From Cyanobacteria bacterium CYA (lineage in GTDB: Bacteria; Planctomycetota; Phycisphaerae; Phycisphaerales; UBA1924): 64,000 nucleotides of DNA. Below are positions 54,557-63,656 of the stretch, piece by piece. The notes beneath the pieces were generated by a model that did not search any database, was not told where the DNA came from, and was given only the letters and a program-made list of their open reading frames with translations. Positions within the stretch are counted from its first letter, which is position 1; each line of letters opens with the position of its first letter. A program made the position numbers and the translations under genes. The stretch is taken from NCBI GenBank assembly GCA_008363215.1, contig RHKP01000009.1:62001-126000 (forward strand), written 5' to 3'.

Positions 54557-54863
54557 GGCGAATGCTACCCACTGACAAATCTCGCTTGCACGACGGGGAT
54601 AGAGGCCCTTGCACCCCGGCGTTGCACACTGTTTCAAGAAGTTGAAGGCGGAGAACAGATCACGCATTCCGCCGCAAGGCCTGCTGATTGCCCTGTCTCT
54701 GCCTCTCTTCCGAACTCTCAGGTGAGCAACGGCTCCCTCCATAACCCCGGCGAGGGTTCGGATCTCGTCTACGGTGACTTCCGAATTCCCCTGTGCGTCT
54801 TTGCGTTTTCCGTGGCGAAAGCCCCGAGTTCTGTGCCCGACCGAGCCGGGCTACGCTCTTGCC
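54557..54863. other. Divergent intergenic region
   Basis: 307 bp between two divergent HAD hydrolase genes. Slightly less GC-rich than the genes. No supported gene; promoters for both sides are expected but not clear. Confidence 0.45.
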
Positions 54864-55751
54864 GTGGCGCTCCACTACGACATCCTCGCGCTCGATCTCG
54901 ACGGCACGCTGCTCGGGCCGGACGGCACAGTGTCTGAGGTCAATCGGCAGGCGGTCCACCGGGCGCGGGAGGCCGGGCTGTCGATCTTTCCGTGCACGGG
55001 GCGCGGGCTGGTGGAGTGTCGGCACATCCTCAACCACATCGGGCACGTCGGGCCGGTGGCCGTGGCGGGCGGGGCCATGATCGCCGACGTTGCCAGCGGA
55101 AAGACGCTGCACCGCTTTGCCATGAGCCCGGCGACGGTCGCGCACGCGGTCGAGGCCTTTCACGAAGAGGGCAACGCGGCGCTGGTGCTCAAGGACCGGT
55201 TCGCGGCGGGCTTTGACTATCTCGTGGTGACCGGGCCGGACAACCACGCGATCGACCCGGTGTCGGTGTGGTGGTTCGAGGCGCTGAAGGTGGAGTTGAA
55301 GTTTGTCGGCTCGATCGAAGAGGACACGCACCCCGAGTACACCATCCGCACCAGCATCGTGGCCGACTCGCGCCGCTCGGTGCCGCTCATGCGGCGTCTG
55401 CGCAGGCACTTCGGGTCAAACGCCCTGCTGCACTCGTTCCCGGCGGTGATCAGCAGCGACCTCCAGAACGCAGGGGGGCGCGAGGTCCACGTGCTCGAGG
55501 TGTTTGACGCGCGGGCGCACAAGTGGTCGGCCGTGGAGTGGTTCGCCGAGCAGAACGCCCTGTTCAACCCGCGCGTCTGCGCCATGGGAGACCACGTCAA
55601 CGACGTAACCATGCTGCGCGAGGCGGCGCTGGGGATCGCGATGGGCAACGCGGCCCCGGAGGCGCGAGCGGTGGCCGACGTCGTCACCAAGTCGAACTCC
55701 GAGGACGGCGTGGCCCACGCCATCGACATGATCCTCTCCGGAGCATGGTGA
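54864..55751 (+). CDS. HAD-superfamily IIB (Cof-type) hydrolase
   Basis: A 295-aa phosphatase-like protein. Motif I ILALDLDGTLLGPDG, motif II FPCTGRGLV, motif III in ARAHKWSAVEW (Lys) and motif IV CAMGDHVNDVTMLREA. The large cap (about residues 90-210) marks the Cof/IIB group, acting on sugar phosphates or nucleotides. The start is a GTG just before the conserved ALHYDILALDLD. It overlaps rsmA by seven bases. Confidence 0.85.
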   Translation: MALHYDILALDLDGTLLGPDGTVSEVNRQAVHRAREAGLSIFPCTGRGLVECRHILNHIGHVGPVAVAGGAMIADVASGKTLHRFAMSPATVAHAVEAFHEEGNAALVLKDRFAAGFDYLVVTGPDNHAIDPVSVWWFEALKVELKFVGSIEEDTHPEYTIRTSIVADSRRSVPLMRRLRRHFGSNALLHSFPAVISSDLQNAGGREVHVLEVFDARAHKWSAVEWFAEQNALFNPRVCAMGDHVNDVTMLREAALGIAMGNAAPEARAVADVVTKSNSEDGVAHAIDMILSGAW

Positions 55752-56575
55752 GCGTGCAGACTCTCGCGCAGATTCGGGCATTGCTCGATGACCGGGGCCT
55801 GAGCCCGAAGAAGTCGCTCGGGCAGAACTTCCTGATCGACCACAACCTGATCCGGCGGCTGGTCGATGCGGCAGAGGTGCGGCAGGACAGCCTGGTGCTC
55901 GAGGTCGGGCCGGGCACCGGGACGCTGACAGAGGAACTGCTCGACCGCGGGTGTCGCGTGGTCGCGTGCGAACTGGACGACCACCTGTGCGACCTGCTGC
56001 TCGACCGCTTGACCGGGCGCACCGGCTTCACGCTGGTGCGGGGCGACTGTCTTGGCTCGAAGCGCTCGCTGTCGCCCGCCCTGGCCGAAGAACTCGCCGA
56101 CCAGCCCTTTCAACTCATCGCCAACCTGCCGTACGGAGCCGGCACCCCCCTGCTGCTGGTCCTGCTGACGCGCTTCCCGCAGTGCCGTGCGATGCATGTG
56201 ACCATCCAGCGCGAGGTGGCCGACCGGATCATGGCTGCCCCGGGAAGCGAGGAGTACGGCTCGATCAGCGTGGTCGCCCGCGCGGCGGCCGAAGTCAAGC
56301 GCCTGGCCACGCTGCCGCCTGCATGCTTCTGGCCCCGTCCGAAGGTGGACAGCGCCATGATCGCGCTCGTCCGTCGGCCACGGGCTCTGACCGACGATCT
56401 GGTGGGTTTGGCCGACGTGGTTCAACGGCTGTTCACCCAGCGTCGCAAACAGATCGCCCCGGCTTCCCGGACGCTGGGGATCCCGCTCCCGCCCGACCTG
56501 GAGCCCACGCGGCGTGTCTGCGAGATGTCACCCGACGAGTTCGTGAAAGTGGCCGCCGCGGTCGATAAGGTGTAG
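55745..56575 (+). CDS. rsmA: 16S rRNA dimethyladenosine transferase
   Basis: A 276-aa enzyme that dimethylates two adjacent adenines near the 3' end of 16S rRNA. Motifs: KKSLGQNFLIDHNL, LEVGPGTGTLTEELL (SAM), ACELDDHLC and IANLPYGAGTPLLL (target loop, usually NLPYNIS). FWPRPKVDSAMIAL completes the family pattern. NLPYGAG replaces NLPYNIS, an uncommon target-loop variant. Confidence 0.94.
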   Translation: MVSVQTLAQIRALLDDRGLSPKKSLGQNFLIDHNLIRRLVDAAEVRQDSLVLEVGPGTGTLTEELLDRGCRVVACELDDHLCDLLLDRLTGRTGFTLVRGDCLGSKRSLSPALAEELADQPFQLIANLPYGAGTPLLLVLLTRFPQCRAMHVTIQREVADRIMAAPGSEEYGSISVVARAAAEVKRLATLPPACFWPRPKVDSAMIALVRRPRALTDDLVGLADVVQRLFTQRRKQIAPASRTLGIPLPPDLEPTRRVCEMSPDEFVKVAAAVDKV

Positions 56576-56599
56576 TCACGAGTCGAGGAACCCGTTGCG

Positions 56600-57601
56600 T
56601 TGAAGCACCCACGCGCCAGTGACTGCCTGTCCGCCGACCCCCAGGCCCTGGCCACTGAACTGGCCCCGGTCGTACGTGACGCCTGCCGGGGCCGACTCGG
56701 GGCAATTCAGTGGTTCCGCTCGACTTGGCAGAAAGGCGGCGCCGCCACGGGAATGAGCACCTGGACCTTCGACGACGGGAAATCGATGGACGTCCTGGTC
56801 AAACTGCCCGTGGGGTACACCGAGCACTTCTGGTCCACCCGCCTGGGATCGTGGACCCCCGAGTCAGATCACCTGTGCGCCAGCACGCCGCGGATCGTGG
56901 CTGCAGGCGACAAACTGGGCAACTACGACCTGGCCTGGCTGGTGATCGAACGCCTCCGGGGCGGCACGCTTGGCAGTGACCTGGCGATGGAGCAGGTTAC
57001 CGCCCTGCTCGAGGCGGCCTGTGAGTTCCATCGCCGAGCCTCGGACATCAAGCCCGTGACCGAAGCCGACCGTCCTGAGCCCCCCGATTGGGTGAAACTG
57101 CTGGACCGTGCCCGCGAAGCCGTCCGCGATAACCACATCGAGCATGAGCAGCGCTGGGCCGAAGGGCTGCGCAAGGTGCATCGGGGGCTGGGGGATCTGA
57201 TCGACCGGTGGCGGCGTCGCCCGATCTGCACGTGGTGCCACGGGGACCTGCACCCGGGCAATGCCATGCACCGCGGTCCCGAACGCGGGCAGGGTGCGGT
57301 GGTTCTGATCGACCTGGCGCTGGTGCACGCGGGGCATTGGGTCGAGGATGCCGTCTACCTGGAACGCCAATACTGGGGGCACGAGCAGATGTTGCACGGA
57401 GTCAAGCCGGTGTCGGCGATGGCGCGGATACGGCGGCAGCATGGCCTCAAAACAGGGGATGAATATACCGAACTTGCCAATATCCGGCGTTTGATGATGG
57501 CGTCGTGCGCCCCCGCGTTCCTGGGGCGCGAGGGGAACCCTCTGTACCTGGAAACGGCGTTGCGACTGGTCGAAACGCTGGGTCACCAGGTGCTCCGCTA
57601 G
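56600..57601 (+). CDS. Aminoglycoside phosphotransferase-family kinase
   Basis: A 333-aa APH-fold small-molecule kinase. The catalytic loop is CTWCHGDLHPGNAMH and the Mg site is in VVLIDLALVHAGHW. The N-lobe (STWTFDDGKSMDVLVKLPVG) carries the nucleotide Lys. Substrate unknown; not evidence for drug resistance. The start is a TTG with GAGGA nine bases upstream. It lies 24 bp after rsmA. Confidence 0.8.
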   Translation: MKHPRASDCLSADPQALATELAPVVRDACRGRLGAIQWFRSTWQKGGAATGMSTWTFDDGKSMDVLVKLPVGYTEHFWSTRLGSWTPESDHLCASTPRIVAAGDKLGNYDLAWLVIERLRGGTLGSDLAMEQVTALLEAACEFHRRASDIKPVTEADRPEPPDWVKLLDRAREAVRDNHIEHEQRWAEGLRKVHRGLGDLIDRWRRRPICTWCHGDLHPGNAMHRGPERGQGAVVLIDLALVHAGHWVEDAVYLERQYWGHEQMLHGVKPVSAMARIRRQHGLKTGDEYTELANIRRLMMASCAPAFLGREGNPLYLETALRLVETLGHQVLR

Positions 57602-57713
57602 GCCGTAGGATGGGCTATGCTGTGAACCGTCGCCCCCGGGGGCGGCGGGAGCAGTTCTGTCTCCAAGGTTCGTCGCGTAACTGGGGCACCCATCTTTGAG
57701 GAAGGAAGCAGCC

Positions 57714-57887
57714 GTGGACCGACTCGATCAGCTTCAGCAGGCAATCGAAGCCATCCGCGAGGACTACAACAAGGCCAAGGGTGGCAACAAGGCGGCGGGC
57801 ACGCGGGTGCGCAAGGCCATGCAGGACGTGAAGAACCTGGCACAGGAAATCAGGCAGGAGATGCTCGAAGTGCGCACGGACGAGTGA
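57714..57887 (+). CDS. Histone H1-like (Hc1-type) small protein
   Basis: A 57-aa helical protein: DRLDQLQQAIEAIREDYNKA followed by GGNKAAGTRVRKAMQDVKNL. The GNKAAGTR-R-RKAMQD core is that of the short chromatin-associated 'histone H1' proteins of planctomycetes, chlamydiae and Bacteroidetes. The start is a GTG preceded by GAGGAAGGA. Probably binds DNA and compacts the nucleoid. Six bases separate it from fabZ. Confidence 0.8.
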   Translation: MDRLDQLQQAIEAIREDYNKAKGGNKAAGTRVRKAMQDVKNLAQEIRQEMLEVRTDE

Positions 57888-57893
57888 GCGGTC

Positions 57894-58451
57894 ATGTCGG
57901 TCTCCCAGAAGCGACCATCTTCCGGATCACCGGGTCTGTCCGAGTCGGACGGGCTGCGTGCCAAACTGCTCTTTGCGATCGAGGGGATCGACCTCAGCGC
58001 GTGTGTGGCCGACGCCGAAGCGATCGCGAAGATCAATCCCCATCGACATGAGATGGCATTGATTGACCGCATGGTCTGGCACAACGCCGGGTATACGCAG
58101 GGGATCGGGCTCAAGCACGTCCGCCACGACGAGTTCTGGGTGCGCGGGCATTTTCCGGGCAAGCCGTTGTATCCCGGGGTTCTGATGGTCGAGTCGGCGG
58201 CGCAGGTCGCCTGTTTCCTCTACAACTCGCGCCACCCGCGTCCGCAACTGGCGGTGTTCATGCGTCTGGACGACACCGCCTTCCGCCGGGCCGTCGAGCC
58301 GGGCGACGATCTCTACATCCTCTGCAAGGAAGAGAAGTACAGCCTGCGCCGCTTCGTCACCGCCGCCCAGGGTATCGTCGGCGGGCAAATTGCCTTCGAG
58401 ACGCGCATCACGGGCATGTCGATCGCCCCGGGCGAAGTCGGCGAGAAGTAA
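57894..58451 (+). CDS. fabZ: 3-hydroxyacyl-ACP dehydratase FabZ-like protein
   Basis: A 185-aa hot-dog-fold enzyme. The catalytic His is in INPHRHEMALIDR and the second motif is GHFPGKPLYPGVLMVESAAQV with its acidic residue. It dehydrates 3-hydroxyacyl-ACP in fatty acid synthesis. About 35 residues longer than typical FabZ at the N-terminus. It abuts the convergent metalloprotease gene with no gap. Confidence 0.92.
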   Translation: MSVSQKRPSSGSPGLSESDGLRAKLLFAIEGIDLSACVADAEAIAKINPHRHEMALIDRMVWHNAGYTQGIGLKHVRHDEFWVRGHFPGKPLYPGVLMVESAAQVACFLYNSRHPRPQLAVFMRLDDTAFRRAVEPGDDLYILCKEEKYSLRRFVTAAQGIVGGQIAFETRITGMSIAPGEVGEK

Positions 58452-61400
58452 TCACTCGCATCCGTCGCTGAACAGGTTCAGATACAACTGCACGTCGAAG
58501 AAATCAACCGAGCCGTCGGCGTTCAGATCGGCCTCGGGCAACTCGGCCGAAAAGGCGTTGAGGTACAACTGGAGGTCGAAGAAATCGACCGAGCCGTCGG
58601 CGTTGAGATCGGGCGGGCAGCCCAGATCGAGCACGTCGGGTGTGACTCCCACGTCGTCGAGGAACCACACGCCGTTGCCGCGGTCCCACGCGAAGATCAC
58701 CCGAAACGCCGCGTGCAGGGCGTCGAAGGGCAACTCGACCTGCCAGGGACGGAAACTCGTCGAGCCGGCCTGGCTGGTCAGGATCGTCGCCAGCGGTCGC
58801 TGCGCGCCGGTCTGATCGATGTAGTACACCGCCAGTTGATCGTCTGCCGTGCCGCCGGCGTGCTGCACCCACGCGTGCAGGTGTTGGGGTGCTGCGGCGT
58901 TTTCGAGACGCATCGGCAGCGACTGGGCGTAGTCGGCCAGCCCGATGCGCATCGATGCGGCCCCGCTCGGCTCGCCTGTCGCCCCGGTGCTTGCGCCGGC
59001 CGAACTTCCCGGCCAGTTGCGCAGCCCCAGTTCAAGCGCACTCTCAAAGTCGTCGCTCCACGGGGTGAACAGTTCGGTCTTTTCGCCGATGAAGATGTCG
59101 TCGAGGAACCAGTCGTCGTCGGCATCCGGACTGAGCACGCTCAGCCGCACCCGCGAACCGGAATTCGTCTCCGCGGGCAGGTCAAGGGTGTACCAGGCGA
59201 ACGGAGTGCGCGACAAGGTGTCGGAGATGAACGTGCGCAGGTTGTGCGGCGTGCCGCCGGGATCCACCAGGTCGACCATGAGCGACTTGCCCGGCTCTAC
59301 CCCGTTGTGCTGGAGGAAGAAACTCACGCTGGGACGATCGCCGACAAAGGTCGAGTCGCCGAAGGGCGGCGTCTGGAGCGATTCGTCCCGGTCGAGATTG
59401 AGCACGTAGGGCGCACTGGGCGGGTTGACGGCCCCGGAGTTGATCACCGGCGAGCCTGCCAGCGGCTGCCAGAGCCAGGGATCAAGCCGCGTGGAGAGGA
59501 AGCGTTCAAACACCGGCCCGTCGAGTTCATCCATGAGGCGCACGCGGAAGTCATCGATGAACCAGTCGTCGCCGCCGTCGACGCCATCGACCATCAGTCG
59601 CACGCGCATCGCGGCATGGAGTGCATTCTGCCCAAGCAGCATGTTGACGGCGCCGTAGGTGGTGCGCAGGTCCGAGGTCGAGGTGAACGTCGCGGCGCGC
59701 CGCCACGTGCCGCCTGCGTCGGAGTAGTCAACGTACAGGTGCTTGCCCGCCTCGACGCCGTTGTGCTGGAGGTAGAACGTCACCACCGGGCTGTCGCCGG
59801 ACGCCGACGACATGTTGATCGGCTGGGTGGTCGCGTGCTCGGCGAAGTCGAGGTTGAGAACATAGGGCGGGCTGGGCGGGTTGATCGCCCCGGAGTTGAT
59901 GGTGACCGAGTCGGCTTCGCCCCAGATCAACCCCGAAATCACGGTGCTGGGGAAGGTATCAATCACCGGCGGACTCGGCGCCGGTTCGATGTCGACCGAC
60001 AGATCATCCACAAACCAGTCGTCGCTGCCGTCGGCGCCATCAACGCGCAGACGGAGCCGTGCCTGGGCGTGCCGCGCTGCTGCGGGGAGCGCGATCTCGA
60101 CGCGGCCGAACGTGGTGCGGGTCGTGGTGTTTGAACGAACAGACCAGGCGTTCACCCACGCGCCCGACGCATTGAGGTAGTCCAGGTACAGGCGCTTGCC
60201 GGACTCGACCCCGTTGCTCTGCACCCACATGCGAGCGACCAGCACCTGGCTCTGCGCATCGACGCCGGCGTGGAACGGGCGAGTGGTCAGCGTGTCAGCC
60301 CAGTCAAGGTTGAGCACGCTCGTCCCGGAGGGATTGCCAAGCGCGCCCTGGTTGATCACGCCGCCATCGAGCGGGAACCACAGCGTCGGGTCGAATACTT
60401 CCTCCACATCATCGAACTCGTCGAAGAACGGGGGCGCAAAGACCTCCGCCCGCTCGATCCGCACATCATCGACAAACCAGTCGTCGGCGCTCTCGTTGCT
60501 CGTGGCACGCCAGCGGATGGAAAGGGCATCGCTCTCGGCCGCCTGCGGCAGCGGGATGCGCACCGTGCGAAAGAGACTGCGCTCGGTCGTCGGCGCCTCG
60601 TGGCTCCACAGCATCTGCAACGCACCGCCCGCGTTGCGATACAGCACTTCAAGGGGCTCGGAACTCTCAACGCCGCTGGACTGCACGGCAAACTCGATCC
60701 AGACGTCCTGGTTGGAAGCCGTGTCGGCCCGCAGCGCCATCGTCTCGATGAAATCGGCGTTGTCAAGGTTGAGAACGTAGGGCGCCGAGGGCGGCGTTGG
60801 GGAGCCCTGGTTGATCACCGCGCCCGATCGCTGCTCCCAGATCAACTGGTCGATGACCGTGCCGGAGAATGCGTCAATGATCGGCAGCGAAGGCAGGTCG
60901 GCCACTTCGACGCGGAAGTCGTCGAGGTACCAGCCGTCGTCGAATCCGTTGCCGTTGCTGACCAGCGCGATGCTCGACTGGCGCCCGAGCGCCCCGGGCG
61001 GCAGACGCAGGCGCACCAACGGGAAGTCCTGGGAGTTGGAGGTGGCGCTGGCGATGGAGATGAGCGATTGCAGCGCGCCTCCGTCGGGACGATACAGCAC
61101 CGAGATCGTCTCCCCCGCGTCGACGCCATAGGTGTTCAGCCAGAAACTCACCGTCACCGGGCGGTCGAACGGGCCGACCAGATCGATGGGCCAGGTCTCC
61201 AGCCCCGAGGTCTGGTGAAGCAGCGCAACCCACGGCGGGCTGGGCTCGCCCACGGCGCTGTTGGTGATCAACGCGTTGTCGATCACGCCCCAGCGCGTCG
61301 CGTCGTAACTGTTCACGGGAAAGGTGTCCACCACCGGCAGCGGCAGAGGCTGGCGGTCGCCCACGTCATAGCAGTCGCCCGACTGTGCAAAGTCCGAGAT

Positions 61401-62504
61401 CTCATTGATCGCCGACGGGCCGAAGTTGGGCAACCCGACCCCGCCGCACCCGTTGAGCGTCGGACACATGATGTGGCAGTCTTCACCTGCGCAGTGCGTG
61501 GCCGAGAAGTTGTGCCCGATTTCGTGGGCCGTCAGCGCGATGCGGTTGTTGAGATTCAGCGAATAGCGCGTTTCGCTGAGCCCATAGGAGTAGTTGGGAC
61601 TCGTGCACACCACGCCCAGGTATGCCAGCCCGATGGTGCTTCCGTCCAGTTCGCGCCCGGTGAACAGGTGCGCCAGGTCTCGCACGACCGAACCCTGGTT
61701 GGCGTTCCACCAGGTTCGGAACTGGTCGAGCAGCGTGCCGGCGTCGTTGGAGGTGTACGGATCCTCGCCTTGGCTCGTGCTCACCAGCACGCCGCCGAGG
61801 TTGAGCGAAACGCTCACGTCACGCTCGTAGATCACCGAGACCGCGTGCATGACCATCTCGACGTCGGCCACGGTGTCGTCGACGTCGCTGCCGGTGCGCC
61901 CGAACAGTGCAAAGTCGGCATGGGCTTGCACGTCGGCGACGAGAAACTGCCCGCGCGGTACGCCCGTCGAACGCAGCGCTCGACCGATCGACCCCGTGGA
62001 TAGGCCTCCGGGGCACCATCCGTCGGTGGGCAGCAGATCCTCGGCCGGCATGACCACATGCAGCGAGCGATCGACCGGCGCGAGCAGGTTCAGCGGCTGA
62101 ATGACCCAGCACCCCGCCTCCGTGGCCACGATCGCGTGCAGCCCTGACTCGAGCAGCGAGCCGACGATGCTGCCTTCGATCCCTTGGACCTGCCCGCGGA
62201 AAGTCCTCGGCGGCGGCGGCGGATACTCGACCAACGCGCCCGTCCCGTCGACGATCATCACGCGAAAGTCACCGGCCCGAATCGAGTGCGGCTGGAGATG
62301 CAGCACGCACGGGATTCCACCCAGATCGACGGGAACGGCAAACTCACCCGCCATAACCGGGGGTATCGCCAACGACTGGATCGAGTACGCTCCGGCCGAA
62401 AACCCCGAGACAATGGCAGCATGAACCTCGGGCGGCAGTGTCAGTTGGCCCCCGTTTGGTTGCAATCCCAGGCCCAGCATCAGGATGGCGGCCGCTTCCA
62501 GCAT
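58452..62504 (-). CDS. Secreted zinc metalloprotease with six repeated modules and dockerin-like tail, 1350 aa
   Basis: After a signal region (MLEAAAILMLGLGLQ) comes a 430-residue reprolysin-like (M12B-type) domain with the zinc motif HEIGHNFSATHC near residue 325. Then six related beta-sandwich modules of about 140 aa follow. Each starts with [V/I][I/V]DTF-like residues, has PSPPYVLNLD in the middle and ends DDWFVDDF-like, resembling choice-of-anchor or MAM-type adhesion modules. The last 55 residues (bases 58455-58619) form the dockerin-like pair DLNADGSVDFFDLQLYL and DLNADGSVDFFDVQLYL, ending Gly-Cys-Glu. Probably a large cell-surface or secreted protease. GGAG lies ten bases before the ATG. 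Confidence 0.92.
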   Translation of the reverse strand: MLEAAAILMLGLGLQPNGGQLTLPPEVHAAIVSGFSAGAYSIQSLAIPPVMAGEFAVPVDLGGIPCVLHLQPHSIRAGDFRVMIVDGTGALVEYPPPPPRTFRGQVQGIEGSIVGSLLESGLHAIVATEAGCWVIQPLNLLAPVDRSLHVVMPAEDLLPTDGWCPGGLSTGSIGRALRSTGVPRGQFLVADVQAHADFALFGRTGSDVDDTVADVEMVMHAVSVIYERDVSVSLNLGGVLVSTSQGEDPYTSNDAGTLLDQFRTWWNANQGSVVRDLAHLFTGRELDGSTIGLAYLGVVCTSPNYSYGLSETRYSLNLNNRIALTAHEIGHNFSATHCAGEDCHIMCPTLNGCGGVGLPNFGPSAINEISDFAQSGDCYDVGDRQPLPLPVVDTFPVNSYDATRWGVIDNALITNSAVGEPSPPWVALLHQTSGLETWPIDLVGPFDRPVTVSFWLNTYGVDAGETISVLYRPDGGALQSLISIASATSNSQDFPLVRLRLPPGALGRQSSIALVSNGNGFDDGWYLDDFRVEVADLPSLPIIDAFSGTVIDQLIWEQRSGAVINQGSPTPPSAPYVLNLDNADFIETMALRADTASNQDVWIEFAVQSSGVESSEPLEVLYRNAGGALQMLWSHEAPTTERSLFRTVRIPLPQAAESDALSIRWRATSNESADDWFVDDVRIERAEVFAPPFFDEFDDVEEVFDPTLWFPLDGGVINQGALGNPSGTSVLNLDWADTLTTRPFHAGVDAQSQVLVARMWVQSNGVESGKRLYLDYLNASGAWVNAWSVRSNTTTRTTFGRVEIALPAAARHAQARLRLRVDGADGSDDWFVDDLSVDIEPAPSPPVIDTFPSTVISGLIWGEADSVTINSGAINPPSPPYVLNLDFAEHATTQPINMSSASGDSPVVTFYLQHNGVEAGKHLYVDYSDAGGTWRRAATFTSTSDLRTTYGAVNMLLGQNALHAAMRVRLMVDGVDGGDDWFIDDFRVRLMDELDGPVFERFLSTRLDPWLWQPLAGSPVINSGAVNPPSAPYVLNLDRDESLQTPPFGDSTFVGDRPSVSFFLQHNGVEPGKSLMVDLVDPGGTPHNLRTFISDTLSRTPFAWYTLDLPAETNSGSRVRLSVLSPDADDDWFLDDIFIGEKTELFTPWSDDFESALELGLRNWPGSSAGASTGATGEPSGAASMRIGLADYAQSLPMRLENAAAPQHLHAWVQHAGGTADDQLAVYYIDQTGAQRPLATILTSQAGSTSFRPWQVELPFDALHAAFRVIFAWDRGNGVWFLDDVGVTPDVLDLGCPPDLNADGSVDFFDLQLYLNAFSAELPEADLNADGSVDFFDVQLYLNLFSDGCE

Positions 62505-62648
62505 CTTGGTGTCTCTCCAGGCTGATCGGTGGTACGGAAGCACGGGTCCACTCGTTGCACAAGTCACAGCCGTCCCCCAGCCTATCAGGGTGTTCGGGGG
62601 CCGAGAAGCCCGTCGGAGGAACCCGCCCGGACCGACTATGCTGTCCGC

Positions 62649-63656
62649 ATGAGAAGATGGGCAGCCATCGGGTGGTGCGTTCTTGCGACAGGGACGGGCG
62701 GACTGGCGTTCGGCCAGGCCGAGGAGTTCTCGCTCGAGGGTCAGGGCTGGACCGGAGAGCAGGTGGAGGGGGGCGACGCGGTGCTGAGCGAGGCGCGGCG
62801 TCTGCTGGCGTCCGACCGGCCCGGCGAGGCGCTGAAAATCCTCAACCAGTGGATGACCCTCCACAAGTACACCGACAACCCCGACCTGCCGCAGGGCTAC
62901 CTGCTGCGAGGCGACGCCAAACTGGCGCTCAAGGATGAGTACGAGGCGCTGTACGACTACGAGGCGATCATCAAGCAGTTCTACGGCGCTCCGGAGTTCC
63001 CCAAGGCCGTCGAGCGCGAGTATGAAATCGCCAAGATGTACCTCGGCGGAATGAACCGTCGGTGGTTCGGCTTGCGCATCCAGGGCGCCACGTCACTGGG
63101 CGAGGAGTTGATGATTCGCGTGCAGGAGCGCATGCCGGGCAGCCAGTTGGCCGAGATGGCCGCGCTGGATCTGGGAGATTACTACTACGGCAAACGCGAC
63201 ATGCGGATGGCGGCCGACATGTACGGCATTTTCGTCGCCAACTTTCCGGAGAGCCAGAACCGGCGCTACGCGGCGCTGCGTGAGATTTTCGCGAACATCG
63301 CCTCGTATAAAGGCCCGCGCTACGACCAGAGCGGGCTGACCGAAGCCGGCGTACTGATCGAGGATTTTCAGTCGCGGTATCCCGCAGAGGCCGAGCAGGC
63401 CGGAGTGACCGTGCAGTTGGAGACCTGGGTTGACGAGTCGTCGGGCGATCACCTGCTCGACACGGCCCGGTGGTATCTCAAGCAGGGCGATGAGGAATCG
63501 GCTCGCTACACGCTGCGACGTCTGGTCCGGGCGCGTCCGACGAGCGCGGCGGCGGCCGAGGCAGTGAAGATCCTCGAACAGCGTGGTCTGCTCGACAAGG
63601 CCGAACAGGTCGAACGGACGGGCGAGGAAAAGGTAGAGTCTGATGCGACGCCTTGA
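62649..63656 (+). CDS. BamD-like tetratricopeptide protein
   Basis: A 335-aa exported protein. A signal peptide (MRRWAAIGWCVLATGTGGLA) is followed by TPR-like helical repeats: LSEARRLLASDRPGEALKIL, then GYLLRGDAKLALKDEYEALY, and LDLGDYYYGKRDMRMAADMY. The pattern resembles BamD/YfiO, which helps insert beta-barrels in the outer membrane, but no lipobox Cys is seen. It overlaps the lptE-like gene by 14 bp, which fits a shared envelope role. Confidence 0.75.
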   Translation: MRRWAAIGWCVLATGTGGLAFGQAEEFSLEGQGWTGEQVEGGDAVLSEARRLLASDRPGEALKILNQWMTLHKYTDNPDLPQGYLLRGDAKLALKDEYEALYDYEAIIKQFYGAPEFPKAVEREYEIAKMYLGGMNRRWFGLRIQGATSLGEELMIRVQERMPGSQLAEMAALDLGDYYYGKRDMRMAADMYGIFVANFPESQNRRYAALREIFANIASYKGPRYDQSGLTEAGVLIEDFQSRYPAEAEQAGVTVQLETWVDESSGDHLLDTARWYLKQGDEESARYTLRRLVRARPTSAAAAEAVKILEQRGLLDKAEQVERTGEEKVESDATP

